Assembly (NCBI RefSeq): GCF_037113525.1 | Contig: NZ_CP146963.1 | Span: forward strand, 1,054,001 to 1,118,000 | From: Butyrivibrio fibrisolvens | GTDB taxonomy: Bacteria > Bacillota > Clostridia > Lachnospirales > Lachnospiraceae | DNA: 64,000 bases | Direction of reading: 5' to 3' | Shown: positions 16,970 to 25,237 of the stretch, in pieces | Layout: every line of letters starts with the position of its first letter | How positions within the stretch are numbered: position 1 is the stretch's first letter | Program-made: the position numbers and the translations under genes | Notes under the pieces: generated by a model | What the model was told of the DNA's origin: nothing | The model's input: the letters and a program-made list of their open reading frames with translations, nothing else | Databases searched by the model: none

Positions 16970-18070
16970 ATGGAAAAGAAGTACAAAGTTATCAAAAGAA
17001 TAATCAGGTCAATAATGGCATTGTTCATTATAATGGCTATATTCGCTGATAAGACCAGTATCTCAGAAGCCAGAAACAGGATCGATCTTTCCAAAAAAGG
17101 TACACTGAGATTATCTTACAGATGCGATGTAACAGAAGATAATGTTAATAATCCTACACCTATAAAAGGGGTTAACATTCATCTCTATCGCATAGCTTCA
17201 GTTAACGAGGTGGGGGAATTTGAGTGGCTGATGCCTTATGCTGAGATTGCTGAAGTTAAAGCGACTGATATAAACAGCATCTCATCTGCAGATACATGGA
17301 ATAGTCTTGTTAATCCGGTTAAGACATACATATATACAAATGGCACCAAAGAAGATGCTAATGGATCATCAGATTCTGAAGGTATTGCAGCTATCAGTAA
17401 TCTGGAACTTGGAATTTATCTGGTAATAAGTGATACTCTTGAAGATAGTTCCAATGATTGTACTTACACATTCACACCATTTTTTACATCAATACCTACG
17501 ATCGATCCTGAGACAGATACATGGGTATATGACAATGGAGAAGAATATGTAGTTGATGTAACTGCAAAGTGTGAATATTACTTCAATCCTCGTATGGTTG
17601 AGTACAATCTCTACAAGAACTGGATAGATAATGACATGGAACGTCCATCATCTATCGAAGTTAAGATATATCTGGATGGAGAGCTGTATGAGACAGTTAT
17701 ACTTTCAGCATCCAATAACTGGCATTATTCATGGTCATATAGAGAGGGACATAGCTGGACTGTATCCGAGACAGTACCATCAGGATACTCAGTGACCTAT
17801 AGCATAAGCGGCAATGTATATACTATGACTAATACAGGCAATGAGACACCACCTCCGGAAACACCGGAAGAGCCTACTACACCTGATAATCCTGTTGAAG
17901 AGGTACTTGGTGCAGTAAGACTTGCCATTACAGAAGATGATACGCCTGAGGTTTTGGGAGCAACAAGACTTCCTCAGACAGGTCAGCTTTGGTGGCCGGT
18001 ATTTGTACTGGCTTTAATCGGAATCGGATTCTTTGCTGCAGGATTTATTAGTGACAGAAAAAAAGCCTAA
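16970..18070 (+). CDS. Minor/basal pilin with LPQTG signal
   Basis: A 366-residue secreted protein. Signal peptide-like N-terminus (basic, then IMALFIIMAIFA), a pilin domain (about 40-200), a CnaB domain (about 205-285, from YNLYKNWID to TVSETVPSGY), a Pro/Thr/Glu-rich spacer, then LPQTG at 334-338, a membrane segment and DRKKA. The proline-rich tail and different sorting motif (LPQTG, not LPSTG) suit the basal subunit that the second sortase would attach to peptidoglycan. ATG 16970 is chosen because TGAGGG lies just upstream; a TTG at 16958 is part of that site. Confidence 0.88.
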   Translation: MEKKYKVIKRIIRSIMALFIIMAIFADKTSISEARNRIDLSKKGTLRLSYRCDVTEDNVNNPTPIKGVNIHLYRIASVNEVGEFEWLMPYAEIAEVKATDINSISSADTWNSLVNPVKTYIYTNGTKEDANGSSDSEGIAAISNLELGIYLVISDTLEDSSNDCTYTFTPFFTSIPTIDPETDTWVYDNGEEYVVDVTAKCEYYFNPRMVEYNLYKNWIDNDMERPSSIEVKIYLDGELYETVILSASNNWHYSWSYREGHSWTVSETVPSGYSVTYSISGNVYTMTNTGNETPPPETPEEPTTPDNPVEEVLGAVRLAITEDDTPEVLGATRLPQTGQLWWPVFVLALIGIGFFAAGFISDRKKA

Positions 18071-18124
18071 GACATACATAAATACTTAAAAAACATTTAC
18101 AATATATAGCGGGAAGGAGCGGGG

Positions 18125-18178
18125 ATGCTTTCTTCTCGCTTGTTTTTATCTGGAGACCTTTTTGTTTTGCTTAGTTAA
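18125..18178 (+). CDS. Possible 17-codon leader ORF before the second sortase
   Basis: GGAAGGAGCGGGG places a strong ribosome binding site directly before ATG 18125; the frame is hydrophobic (MLSSRLFLSG, then LFVLLS) and stops 12 bases before the sortase start, while the sortase itself has only a weak site. It could couple translation. It is too short to exclude chance. Confidence 0.2.
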   Translation: MLSSRLFLSGDLFVLLS

Positions 18179-18190
18179 TGAGGTTTTGTT

Positions 18191-18805
18191 ATGAAGATTA
18201 CAAAGGGAAAAGTGATGAAGGTAATTGGCCTTGTATGTATCATTGGTGCAATGGCCTTTGTGGTAAGAAACTACATAGAGAACAGTGAAGCAGGAAAGCT
18301 TGCTGATTCATATATGTCTTCAATCAAGGATCAGATTCCTGATTATGAAGACAAGATAGAAGTTCCAAGTGAAGGCGAAATGCCTGCTATAGACGTGGAC
18401 GGTCAAAGCTTTATCGCAGTAGTTTCCATTCCGTCACTGGACCTTGAACTTCCTGTGCAAAGGGACTGGTCGTCTCTTAATGCCAAGATATCCCCATGCC
18501 GTTATAAAGGTTCGGTATATGAAAACAACCTTATAATTGCAGGCCACAACTATGACAGACATTTTGGAAGACTCAAGAATCTTGTAAGCGGCGATACCAT
18601 AATAGTTACTGATGTTAACGGCCTTAGCTTTTATTATACGGTTACTAATACTCAGATACTTGATACATATGACGTTGAAGCTATGGACGAAGGAGACTGG
18701 GACCTTACTGTGTTTACCTGTACCATAGGCGGAGCAAGCCGCGTTACGGTTAGATGTGAATTTACAGGACAGGTAGTTCAGTCAGACAAAAACGTCTTTG
18801 AATAA
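18191..18805 (+). CDS. Second sortase (class not certain, possibly anchoring)
   Basis: A 204-residue sortase with an N-terminal membrane segment (about 8-27), catalytic His119 in AGHNYDRHFG, Cys177 in VFTCT and Arg184 in SRVTVRC. It lacks the class C lid and C-terminal membrane segment. In pilus systems a second sortase often attaches the finished fibre to the cell wall, and the basal pilin upstream carries a different LPQTG motif that it could use. ATG 18191 has little Shine-Dalgarno and follows a possible leader ORF. Confidence 0.88.
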   Translation: MKITKGKVMKVIGLVCIIGAMAFVVRNYIENSEAGKLADSYMSSIKDQIPDYEDKIEVPSEGEMPAIDVDGQSFIAVVSIPSLDLELPVQRDWSSLNAKISPCRYKGSVYENNLIIAGHNYDRHFGRLKNLVSGDTIIVTDVNGLSFYYTVTNTQILDTYDVEAMDEGDWDLTVFTCTIGGASRVTVRCEFTGQVVQSDKNVFE

Positions 18806-18903
18806 AGTAAAAAACTAGTCATAGTGTTTGACATTATGTGGTATACTTAATCTGTTGCAGTATGTTTTATAAGGGCGGAATTTTGTTTAAAAGGAGCGAG
18901 ATT

Positions 18904-19449
18904 ATGGCAGAGAATAAGACAGGCGACAAGATTAAGAAGATAAAAGACTCCTTGACCGAAGTGGCTCAGGACTTGTCTGAACAGGCTAAACCTGTGATAA
19001 ATGACATTAAGGATGCTACCAAGCCGGTGATTGAAAATGCACGTAAAAGTGCAGAGCCTTATGTAGAGAATATCAAATCTAAAGCACAGCCATTCATAGA
19101 CGATACAATGAAGAAAGCTGATCCCTACATCAAGAAGGCTAAAAAGGCAGCAGAGCCAGCCGCTAAAGGCATTAAAGAAGGTTCTGAAAAGGCCAGAAAA
19201 GCTGCAAAATTCGTTAGCGATGATATAACTCGTCAGGTCATGAAAAAGAATGAAAAAGACGAAGTTTATATTCAGTACAAAAATATAGAAGTCCGTACAA
19301 CAGATCTTCTTGAAAAAGCAAGAGAACATTATGTTGCAAGCGGACATAAATTGACCGATATACAGGAAGTACAGGTTTATGTTAAACCTGAAGACAATAA
19401 GGTGTACTACGTTGTCAACCATAAGGATATCGGTAAATTCGATCTGTAA
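18904..19449 (+). CDS. Amphipathic 11-residue-repeat protein (DUF6465-like)
   Basis: A 181-residue protein. Residues about 25-95 contain six or seven degenerate 11-residue repeats of the form (K/E)PxIxxxxxxA (AKPVIND, TKPVIEN, AEPYVEN, AQPFIDD, ADPYIKK), an apolipoprotein-like amphipathic helix. The last 70 residues form a compact alpha/beta domain beginning VYIQYKNIEVRTTDLL, recalling Lachnospiraceae DUF6465. Function unknown; membrane or polymer association is only inferred from the repeats. AAGGAGCGAG sets ATG 18904. Confidence 0.75.
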   Translation: MAENKTGDKIKKIKDSLTEVAQDLSEQAKPVINDIKDATKPVIENARKSAEPYVENIKSKAQPFIDDTMKKADPYIKKAKKAAEPAAKGIKEGSEKARKAAKFVSDDITRQVMKKNEKDEVYIQYKNIEVRTTDLLEKAREHYVASGHKLTDIQEVQVYVKPEDNKVYYVVNHKDIGKFDL

Positions 19450-19475
19450 AAAAGACATCTAAGGATAAACGGATA

Positions 19476-19829
19476 ATGGATGACAATATTCAGGATGTAA
19501 GACCAATACAAAAGCACACCTTTTTCAACTTCAATCACTATAATTACGGTGAAGCCTTTTTTGGAAGCTATAAAGGAATGAGATATAGACTGGCAAGAGA
19601 CCCTCTTGCTAATGTTATCTTTATTCCGGTGGATCAAAGAGGCGAAGCAAAGCTTGTGGCTACTGTTTGGCCTGAACCATACGCATACGGTCAGACAGAT
19701 CCATCCAAAATGACATCATGTGAGTTCGAATTCAGTGAAGATGGATTTGATCAGGCAGTTTCATGGTTTAATGATCAGTATGAACAGCGTATTGATGAGT
19801 GGAACTCAGATCATAGCGTTTTGGACTGA
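19476..19829 (+). CDS. Conserved hypothetical protein
   Basis: 117 residues, acidic, no signal peptide or membrane segment. It is rich in aromatics (FFNFNHYNYGEAFFG, VWPEPYAYG) and has no motif I can name. It lies 26 bp after the repeat protein and 20 bp before dgt, so it is probably in the same transcript as dgt-dnaG-rpoD. The start is supported only by a weak AAGGAT. Confidence 0.65.
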   Translation: MDDNIQDVRPIQKHTFFNFNHYNYGEAFFGSYKGMRYRLARDPLANVIFIPVDQRGEAKLVATVWPEPYAYGQTDPSKMTSCEFEFSEDGFDQAVSWFNDQYEQRIDEWNSDHSVLD

Positions 19830-19849
19830 TTCCACAGAATGGAGTTTAT

Positions 19850-20857
19850 TTGAAAATACGTGAAAACCTTGAAAAGCGGGAAGAGCAGACTTTAAGTTCT
19901 TATGCAGTCCTTAGCAGCAGATCAAAAGGACGTGAAAGAGAAGAAGAGTTATGTGATATCAGACCGTGCTTTCAAAGAGACAGAGACAGGATCCTTTATT
20001 CAAAGTCTTTTAGAAGATTAAAGGATAAGACACAGGTCTTCCTTACTCCTGACGGCGATCATTACAGAACCAGGATGACCCATACTCTGGAAGTTGCGCA
20101 GAATGCGCGTACACTTGCAAGAGCACTTAGATTAAATGAAGATTTATGCGAAGCCATAGCGCTTGGTCATGATCTTGGACATACTCCGTTTGGCCATGCC
20201 GGCGAGAGAGCCTTAAATGCTGTGAGCCCTTATGGATTCAGGCACAATGAGCAGAGCCTTAGACTTGTTACCATGCTTGAAAAAGAAGGTAAAGGTCTCA
20301 ATCTGACATGGGAAGTCAGAGATGGAATCATAAATCACGAAATGGAGCTTACACCTGCCACTTTGGAAGGCAGAGTAGTAAGACTTTCCGATAAGATCGC
20401 CTATATTCATCACGATATGGATGATGCTATAAGAGGCGGCATACTTAGTCCTGACGACGTACCTGAAGAAATAAGTAAGATCGTAGGCAAGACTAATGGA
20501 GAATGGCTGGATACCTTTATCCATGACATTGTTGAAAACAGCACTGATAAAGATGACATCAGAATGTCAGATGATGTCTACAATGCAATGCTGGAACTTC
20601 GTAAGTTCATGTTTGCAAGAGTCTATACCAATCCCGTTGCCAAAGGGGAAGAGGGCAAGGCGGTTGATCTTGTAAAAACATTATATGACTATTATCTGCA
20701 CCACGAAGACAGATTCCCAGGGTATTTGAAGAACCTTCTGGAACAGGGAGAGCCTATCGAAAAGGTTACCTGTGATTATGTCAGCTCAATGACTGATCGT
20801 TTTGCCATTGCGCGTTATGAAGAATTGTTCATTCCAAAATCGTGGTCAGTATATTAG
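19850..20857 (+). CDS. dgt: Deoxyguanosinetriphosphate triphosphohydrolase-like protein
   Basis: A 335-residue HD-superfamily dNTP triphosphohydrolase, releasing tripolyphosphate from dGTP or other dNTPs. The metal site is clear: His78 in MTHTLEV, His107-Asp108 in GHDLGH, His111 and His116 in TPFGHAGE. A late Asp in LSDKIAYIHHD completes the HD pattern. The start is TTG 19850, with GGAG at 19841-19844 five bases upstream. It stands immediately before dnaG and rpoD, a frequent Firmicutes order that joins nucleotide-pool control to replication priming and sigma-A. Confidence 0.93.
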   Translation: MKIRENLEKREEQTLSSYAVLSSRSKGREREEELCDIRPCFQRDRDRILYSKSFRRLKDKTQVFLTPDGDHYRTRMTHTLEVAQNARTLARALRLNEDLCEAIALGHDLGHTPFGHAGERALNAVSPYGFRHNEQSLRLVTMLEKEGKGLNLTWEVRDGIINHEMELTPATLEGRVVRLSDKIAYIHHDMDDAIRGGILSPDDVPEEISKIVGKTNGEWLDTFIHDIVENSTDKDDIRMSDDVYNAMLELRKFMFARVYTNPVAKGEEGKAVDLVKTLYDYYLHHEDRFPGYLKNLLEQGEPIEKVTCDYVSSMTDRFAIARYEELFIPKSWSVY

Positions 20858-20895
20858 TTTTTTTGTCCCCAATGGTCTAGACATGAGGTAAGAGG

Positions 20896-22680
20896 ATGCA
20901 GTTCACACCCGAGTTGATTGAAGAAATCCGCTCACGTAATGATATAGTTGATGTGATAGGGCAATATGTCCATCTGGAAAAAAAGGGATCTAACTACATG
21001 GGACTATGTCCTTTTCATAATGAGAAATCACCTTCTTTTTCAGTATCACAAAGTAAGCAGATGTATCATTGCTTTGGCTGTGGCGTAGGAGGAGATGTAT
21101 TCAGCTTCCTGCAAAGGTATAATAGTCTCACGTTTCCTGAAGCAGTCAAAGAGCTTGCAGATAGGGCCGGAATAGCACTATCGGCAGCAGATGATACGGA
21201 AGAAGCCAGAAAAGAACGCTCAAAAAGACAGCTGATCTATGATGCAAATAAAGAAGCTGCAAAGTTCTATTTTTATGAGCTTCGTGGTCAGGGCGGAAAG
21301 GCCGGCTCTGATTATTTTCAAGGCCGCATGTTAAGCAGTGAGACGATGCAGAAATTTGGCCTTGGATATGCTCCTGTCGGATCTAATATGCTTGTCAATC
21401 ACCTTCGCAAAAAAGGCTATTCTGATGAGATCATGATCCTTGCAGGACTTGCTGCACATGATGAAAAAAGAGGCACACATGACATTTTCTGGAACAGAGT
21501 CATGTTTCCGATATTCGATATAAATAACAGGGTAATAGGTTTTGGGGGAAGAGTACTTGGAGATGCCAAACCCAAATATGTAAATACCAACGATACGCCT
21601 ATTTTCAACAAAAGAAGAAATCTTTACGGTTTGTCTTTTGCCAAGAATTCGAAAGCCGGGCGTTTCATTTTGTGCGAAGGCTACATGGATGTAATAGCCA
21701 TGCATCAGGCAGGCTTTACTGAGGCGGTTGCTTCCCTTGGAACCGCTTTTACAGCAGAGCAGGCCCAGCTTATTAAAAGATATACTCCTGAAGTTATCCT
21801 TTCATATGATAGCGATGGACCGGGAGTCAAAGCAGAGCTTCGTGCGATACAGATCCTTAAAGAAGCCGGACTTCGCGGCAAAGCTCTTAATCTTGAACCT
21901 TATAAAGATCCAGACGAATTCATCAAAAACGAAGGCAGGGATGCTTTTGAAAGAAGACTTCGTGATGCCGAGAATACCTTCTTTTTCGAGATAAGGATAA
22001 TGGAACGGGATTTTGATATGACCGATCCTGCCGGTAAAACAGCTTACTACAGAGCCGTTGCAAGAAGGCTTTGTGAATTCCAGGAAAGTCTTGAAAGAGA
22101 AAATTATATACAGGCAACAGCTGCCAAACTTGCTATACCGGTCAATGATTTAAAGAACCTTGTAGTATCTGTAGCTTCAGAGGGTATAGGCAGGACGCAG
22201 CCAAAACAAGATATTAAGGTGAATCAGAATCAAAAAAAGAGGGATCCGATGGAGAATGTCCTAAAGCCTCAACGAGTGTTGCTCACATGGATTGCTGATG
22301 AACCTGATATATATAAAATAGTAAAAAAATATATTAGCCCTGACGATTTTACTGATGAACTATACCGTAAAGTCGCTCAGAAAATGTATGAAGGTCTTGA
22401 TGCCGGCAGATTTCTTGCTGCGACAATCATCTCTCTTTTTCCAGATGATGAAGAGCAGCAGTCCAAGGTATCCGAGATTTTCAACACCAATCTGGTTCGA
22501 ATAGAAACCAGGGAGGAAAAAGAGAAAGCTCTGCACGATATCATTTATGATATCCGCAGGATGTCTTATGAAAAGCAGAAAAGTGAGATACAGCTGGGAG
22601 ATGCAAACGCGCTCAAAACAATCGTAGACAGCAAAAAGAAGCTGGAAGAACTGGCGCATAGTCGCATTGAACTTGACTGA
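20896..22680 (+). CDS. dnaG: DNA primase
   Basis: A 594-residue primase that makes RNA primers for the replisome. The N-terminal CHC2 zinc ribbon uses Cys38, His41, Cys59 and Cys62 (CPFH, HCFGC). The catalytic core and Toprim domain follow (LCEGYMDVIAM with the conserved Glu; SYDSDGPG with the metal-binding Asp). The C-terminal third is the helicase-interaction region. GAGGT lies a few bases before ATG. dgt is 38 bp upstream and rpoD 56 bp downstream (macromolecular-synthesis operon). Confidence 0.97.
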   Translation: MQFTPELIEEIRSRNDIVDVIGQYVHLEKKGSNYMGLCPFHNEKSPSFSVSQSKQMYHCFGCGVGGDVFSFLQRYNSLTFPEAVKELADRAGIALSAADDTEEARKERSKRQLIYDANKEAAKFYFYELRGQGGKAGSDYFQGRMLSSETMQKFGLGYAPVGSNMLVNHLRKKGYSDEIMILAGLAAHDEKRGTHDIFWNRVMFPIFDINNRVIGFGGRVLGDAKPKYVNTNDTPIFNKRRNLYGLSFAKNSKAGRFILCEGYMDVIAMHQAGFTEAVASLGTAFTAEQAQLIKRYTPEVILSYDSDGPGVKAELRAIQILKEAGLRGKALNLEPYKDPDEFIKNEGRDAFERRLRDAENTFFFEIRIMERDFDMTDPAGKTAYYRAVARRLCEFQESLERENYIQATAAKLAIPVNDLKNLVVSVASEGIGRTQPKQDIKVNQNQKKRDPMENVLKPQRVLLTWIADEPDIYKIVKKYISPDDFTDELYRKVAQKMYEGLDAGRFLAATIISLFPDDEEQQSKVSEIFNTNLVRIETREEKEKALHDIIYDIRRMSYEKQKSEIQLGDANALKTIVDSKKKLEELAHSRIELD

Positions 22681-22736
22681 AGATCGCACGATACGGATTT
22701 TTCAATAGGTGCATATTTGCCCCAAGGGAGGAAACA

Positions 22737-24473
22737 ATGAGTACCAGCAAGAAGACGCAGAGTGATGACAAAAAGGAAGCTAAGAGTAAGACCTTGGCTG
22801 AAAAATCAAAGGCAGTATCAAAATCAGTATCAAAGACAGAAAAAGCTAAGACAGAAAAAACTAAGACTGAAAAGTCTAAGACAGAAAAAGTTAAGACCAA
22901 AAAGGATGAAGCAGCTGCAACCAAGGCTGCTGATAAGCCTGTAAAAAAATCGGCCGTAAAGGACGAAACTAAAACACAAAAGAAGGAAGTAAAAGGCAAA
23001 GTGAGTCAGACTAAGGCAACAAAAGAAGAAAAAGAAGTCAAAGAAACAAAAGCTACTACAAAGGCTAAAACTTCTGCAAAAAAAGCTGCAGACAAAGTTG
23101 AAGATAAAGAAGTAAAGGCAGTAAAAGCTCCTAAGACTTCCAAGACAGAAAAGGCACCAAAGCCTGAAAAACCTGCAAAAGCAGCAAAAACAAAGGCAGA
23201 TACAGCAGAAAAAGAGAGTCAGTCACAAGGAGAACTTGATGAGGATGCTCAGGAGAAGTTCAAATTAAAACTCAAAGAGCTTCTTTCTCTTGCTAAGAAG
23301 AAAAAGAACGTTCTTGAGTATGACGAGATCAGTGATCAGCTTTCAGAACTCAATCTTAATGAAGATCAGCTCGATAGCGTACTTGAAGTACTTGAAAAGT
23401 CAGGCATTGACGTTCTTCGTATGTCTGAGGATGTTGATGATATCCCAGTTGATGATGAAGACATCGACCTTGACGACGAAGAAGAAGTTGATATGGAGAA
23501 TATCGACCTCTCAGTTCCGGATGGCGTAAGTATTGAAGATCCTGTTCGTATGTACCTTAAGGAGATCGGTAAGGTTCCGCTTCTTAATGCTGATCAGGAG
23601 ATCGTTCTTGCTCAGGACATGGAAAACGGTATGCTTGCTGAGCGCGTTCTTAAAGCACAGGACCGTGATGCTTTAGACCTTAAGGATGATGAGAAAGAGC
23701 TTATCGAAGGCAAGTCTGATGCAGAACTTCAGGAGCTTATCGACCTTGGTAATGATGCTAAGAACAAGCTTGCAGAAGCTAACCTTCGTCTTGTCGTATC
23801 AATCGCAAAGAGATATGTTGGCCGTGGAATGCTTTTCCTTGATCTTATTCAGGAAGGTAACCTTGGTCTTATCAAGGCTGTAGAGAAGTTCGATTTCCGT
23901 AAGGGATTCAAGTTCTCAACATATGCAACATGGTGGATCCGTCAGGCTATTACAAGAGCCATTGCTGATCAGGCAAGAACTATCCGTATTCCTGTACATA
24001 TGGTTGAGACTATCAACAAGCTTATCCGTATCTCAAGACAGCTCCTTCAGGAACTTGGTCGTGAGCCACTTCCGGAAGAGATCGCTAAAGAGATGAACAT
24101 GCCTGTAGAAAGAGTACGTGAGATCCTCAAGATCTCTCAGGAGCCTGTATCACTCGAAACACCTATCGGTGAAGAGGAAGATTCACATCTTGGAGATTTC
24201 ATTCAGGATGATAACGTTCCTGTACCTGCTGATGCAGCAGCATTCACACTTCTCAAAGAGCAGCTTGTAGAAGTACTTGGAACTCTTACAGAGCGTGAAC
24301 AGAAGGTTCTTCGTTTAAGATTCGGTCTTGATGATGGAAGAGCAAGAACTCTTGAAGAAGTTGGTAAAGAGTTCAACGTTACTCGTGAGCGTATCCGTCA
24401 GATCGAGGCAAAAGCACTGCGTAAACTTCGTCATCCCAGCAGAAGCCGCAAGTTAAAGGATTACCTCGACTGA
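22737..24473 (+). CDS. rpoD: Primary sigma factor (sigma-A) with long Lys-rich N-terminal extension
   Basis: A 578-residue housekeeping sigma factor. Residues 1-165 are a low-complexity Lys/Thr/Ala/Glu extension with KTEK-type repeats near 38-55. Region 1.1 follows (about 168-230), then an acidic linker, region 1.2 (DPVRMYLKEIG), region 2 (RLVVSIAKRYVGRG and YATWWIRQAI, -10 recognition), region 3 and the region 4 helix-turn-helix (VTRERIRQIEAKALRKLRHP). Bacillus SigA lacks such an extension. GGGAGG precedes ATG. The stop overlaps the next start by one base. Confidence 0.97.
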   Translation: MSTSKKTQSDDKKEAKSKTLAEKSKAVSKSVSKTEKAKTEKTKTEKSKTEKVKTKKDEAAATKAADKPVKKSAVKDETKTQKKEVKGKVSQTKATKEEKEVKETKATTKAKTSAKKAADKVEDKEVKAVKAPKTSKTEKAPKPEKPAKAAKTKADTAEKESQSQGELDEDAQEKFKLKLKELLSLAKKKKNVLEYDEISDQLSELNLNEDQLDSVLEVLEKSGIDVLRMSEDVDDIPVDDEDIDLDDEEEVDMENIDLSVPDGVSIEDPVRMYLKEIGKVPLLNADQEIVLAQDMENGMLAERVLKAQDRDALDLKDDEKELIEGKSDAELQELIDLGNDAKNKLAEANLRLVVSIAKRYVGRGMLFLDLIQEGNLGLIKAVEKFDFRKGFKFSTYATWWIRQAITRAIADQARTIRIPVHMVETINKLIRISRQLLQELGREPLPEEIAKEMNMPVERVREILKISQEPVSLETPIGEEEDSHLGDFIQDDNVPVPADAAAFTLLKEQLVEVLGTLTEREQKVLRLRFGLDDGRARTLEEVGKEFNVTRERIRQIEAKALRKLRHPSRSRKLKDYLD

Positions 24474-25117
24474 TGAAAGAAAAGATATATGTGTACACAC
24501 ACCAGCCTGCATTTTTCAAAAAACTTGTTTTAATGCTTGTTGGTGTACTGTGTATGGGTTTCTTCCTTTCATTCCTCATAGAGGTTGACCTTGGAACAGA
24601 TCCATGTACATTTATGAACGTTGCGATATCCAAGAAATTTGGGATACTTTTTGGAACCTGGCAGCTTATATTAAATGCAGCTTTATTCATAGTAGTAATT
24701 ATATTTGATATCAAAAAAATAGGCCCCGGAACACTTGCAAATATGGTGCTCATAGGCTATATTTCAGACTTTTGCAGATGGATGTGGGGTAAAATCCTGC
24801 CTAGAGAGTTTTTTACAACATTTCCGGCAAGAGGAATTATATTTGCGGTTGCAATCGTATGTTTTGTAATAGGAGCATCATTTTACATGAATACAGATAT
24901 GGGAGTATCTCCCTATGATGCTTTTCCTGTTATAATTCATGACAGATTATTAAAAAACATATCTTTTAAGTATGTAAGAATGGGTTATGATTTTCTGGTA
25001 ATCATCATCGGCTGTTTTTTCGGCGGCAAGCCGAACATAGGTATCGTAGTAATGGCCCTTTTACTTGGCCCTGTTATTACCTTTGTTGGCAAGAAACTTG
25101 CACCATATCTTAAATAA
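24473..25117 (+). CDS. YczE/YyaS-like membrane protein
   Basis: A 214-residue integral membrane protein with five or so hydrophobic segments. The pattern LGTDPCTFMN and MGVSPYDAFP (two internal copies of a GxxPxD/T-type motif) is that of the YczE/YitT family, whose function is not well defined. Translation is probably coupled to rpoD, since the ATG begins on the last base of its stop. A terminator follows. Confidence 0.8.
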   Translation: MKEKIYVYTHQPAFFKKLVLMLVGVLCMGFFLSFLIEVDLGTDPCTFMNVAISKKFGILFGTWQLILNAALFIVVIIFDIKKIGPGTLANMVLIGYISDFCRWMWGKILPREFFTTFPARGIIFAVAIVCFVIGASFYMNTDMGVSPYDAFPVIIHDRLLKNISFKYVRMGYDFLVIIIGCFFGGKPNIGIVVMALLLGPVITFVGKKLAPYLK

Positions 25118-25125
25118 GATAATAG

Positions 25126-25168
25126 AAGGCCTTCGAATGAATTATTTCATTTCGAAGGCCTCTTTTCT
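25126..25168. terminator. Terminator after the dgt-dnaG-rpoD cluster
   Basis: AGGCCTTCGAA (25127-25137) pairs with TTCGAAGGCCT (25151-25161), then TCTTTTCTTT. It lies between convergent genes and may serve both strands. Confidence 0.88.
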
Positions 25169-25237
25169 TTATTTCACTTTCTTAATTTCTACTTTCCTTT
25201 TTCTGCTTTCTATTTATTCTACCTATTCAGATGCTTT

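Noticed and set aside
18847..19458. 203-codon minus-strand frame opposite the 11-residue-repeat gene
   Set aside because: Antisense artefact of a repetitive Lys/Ala-rich gene: it is Phe/Cys/Leu-rich and has no ribosome binding site, while the plus-strand gene has a good one.
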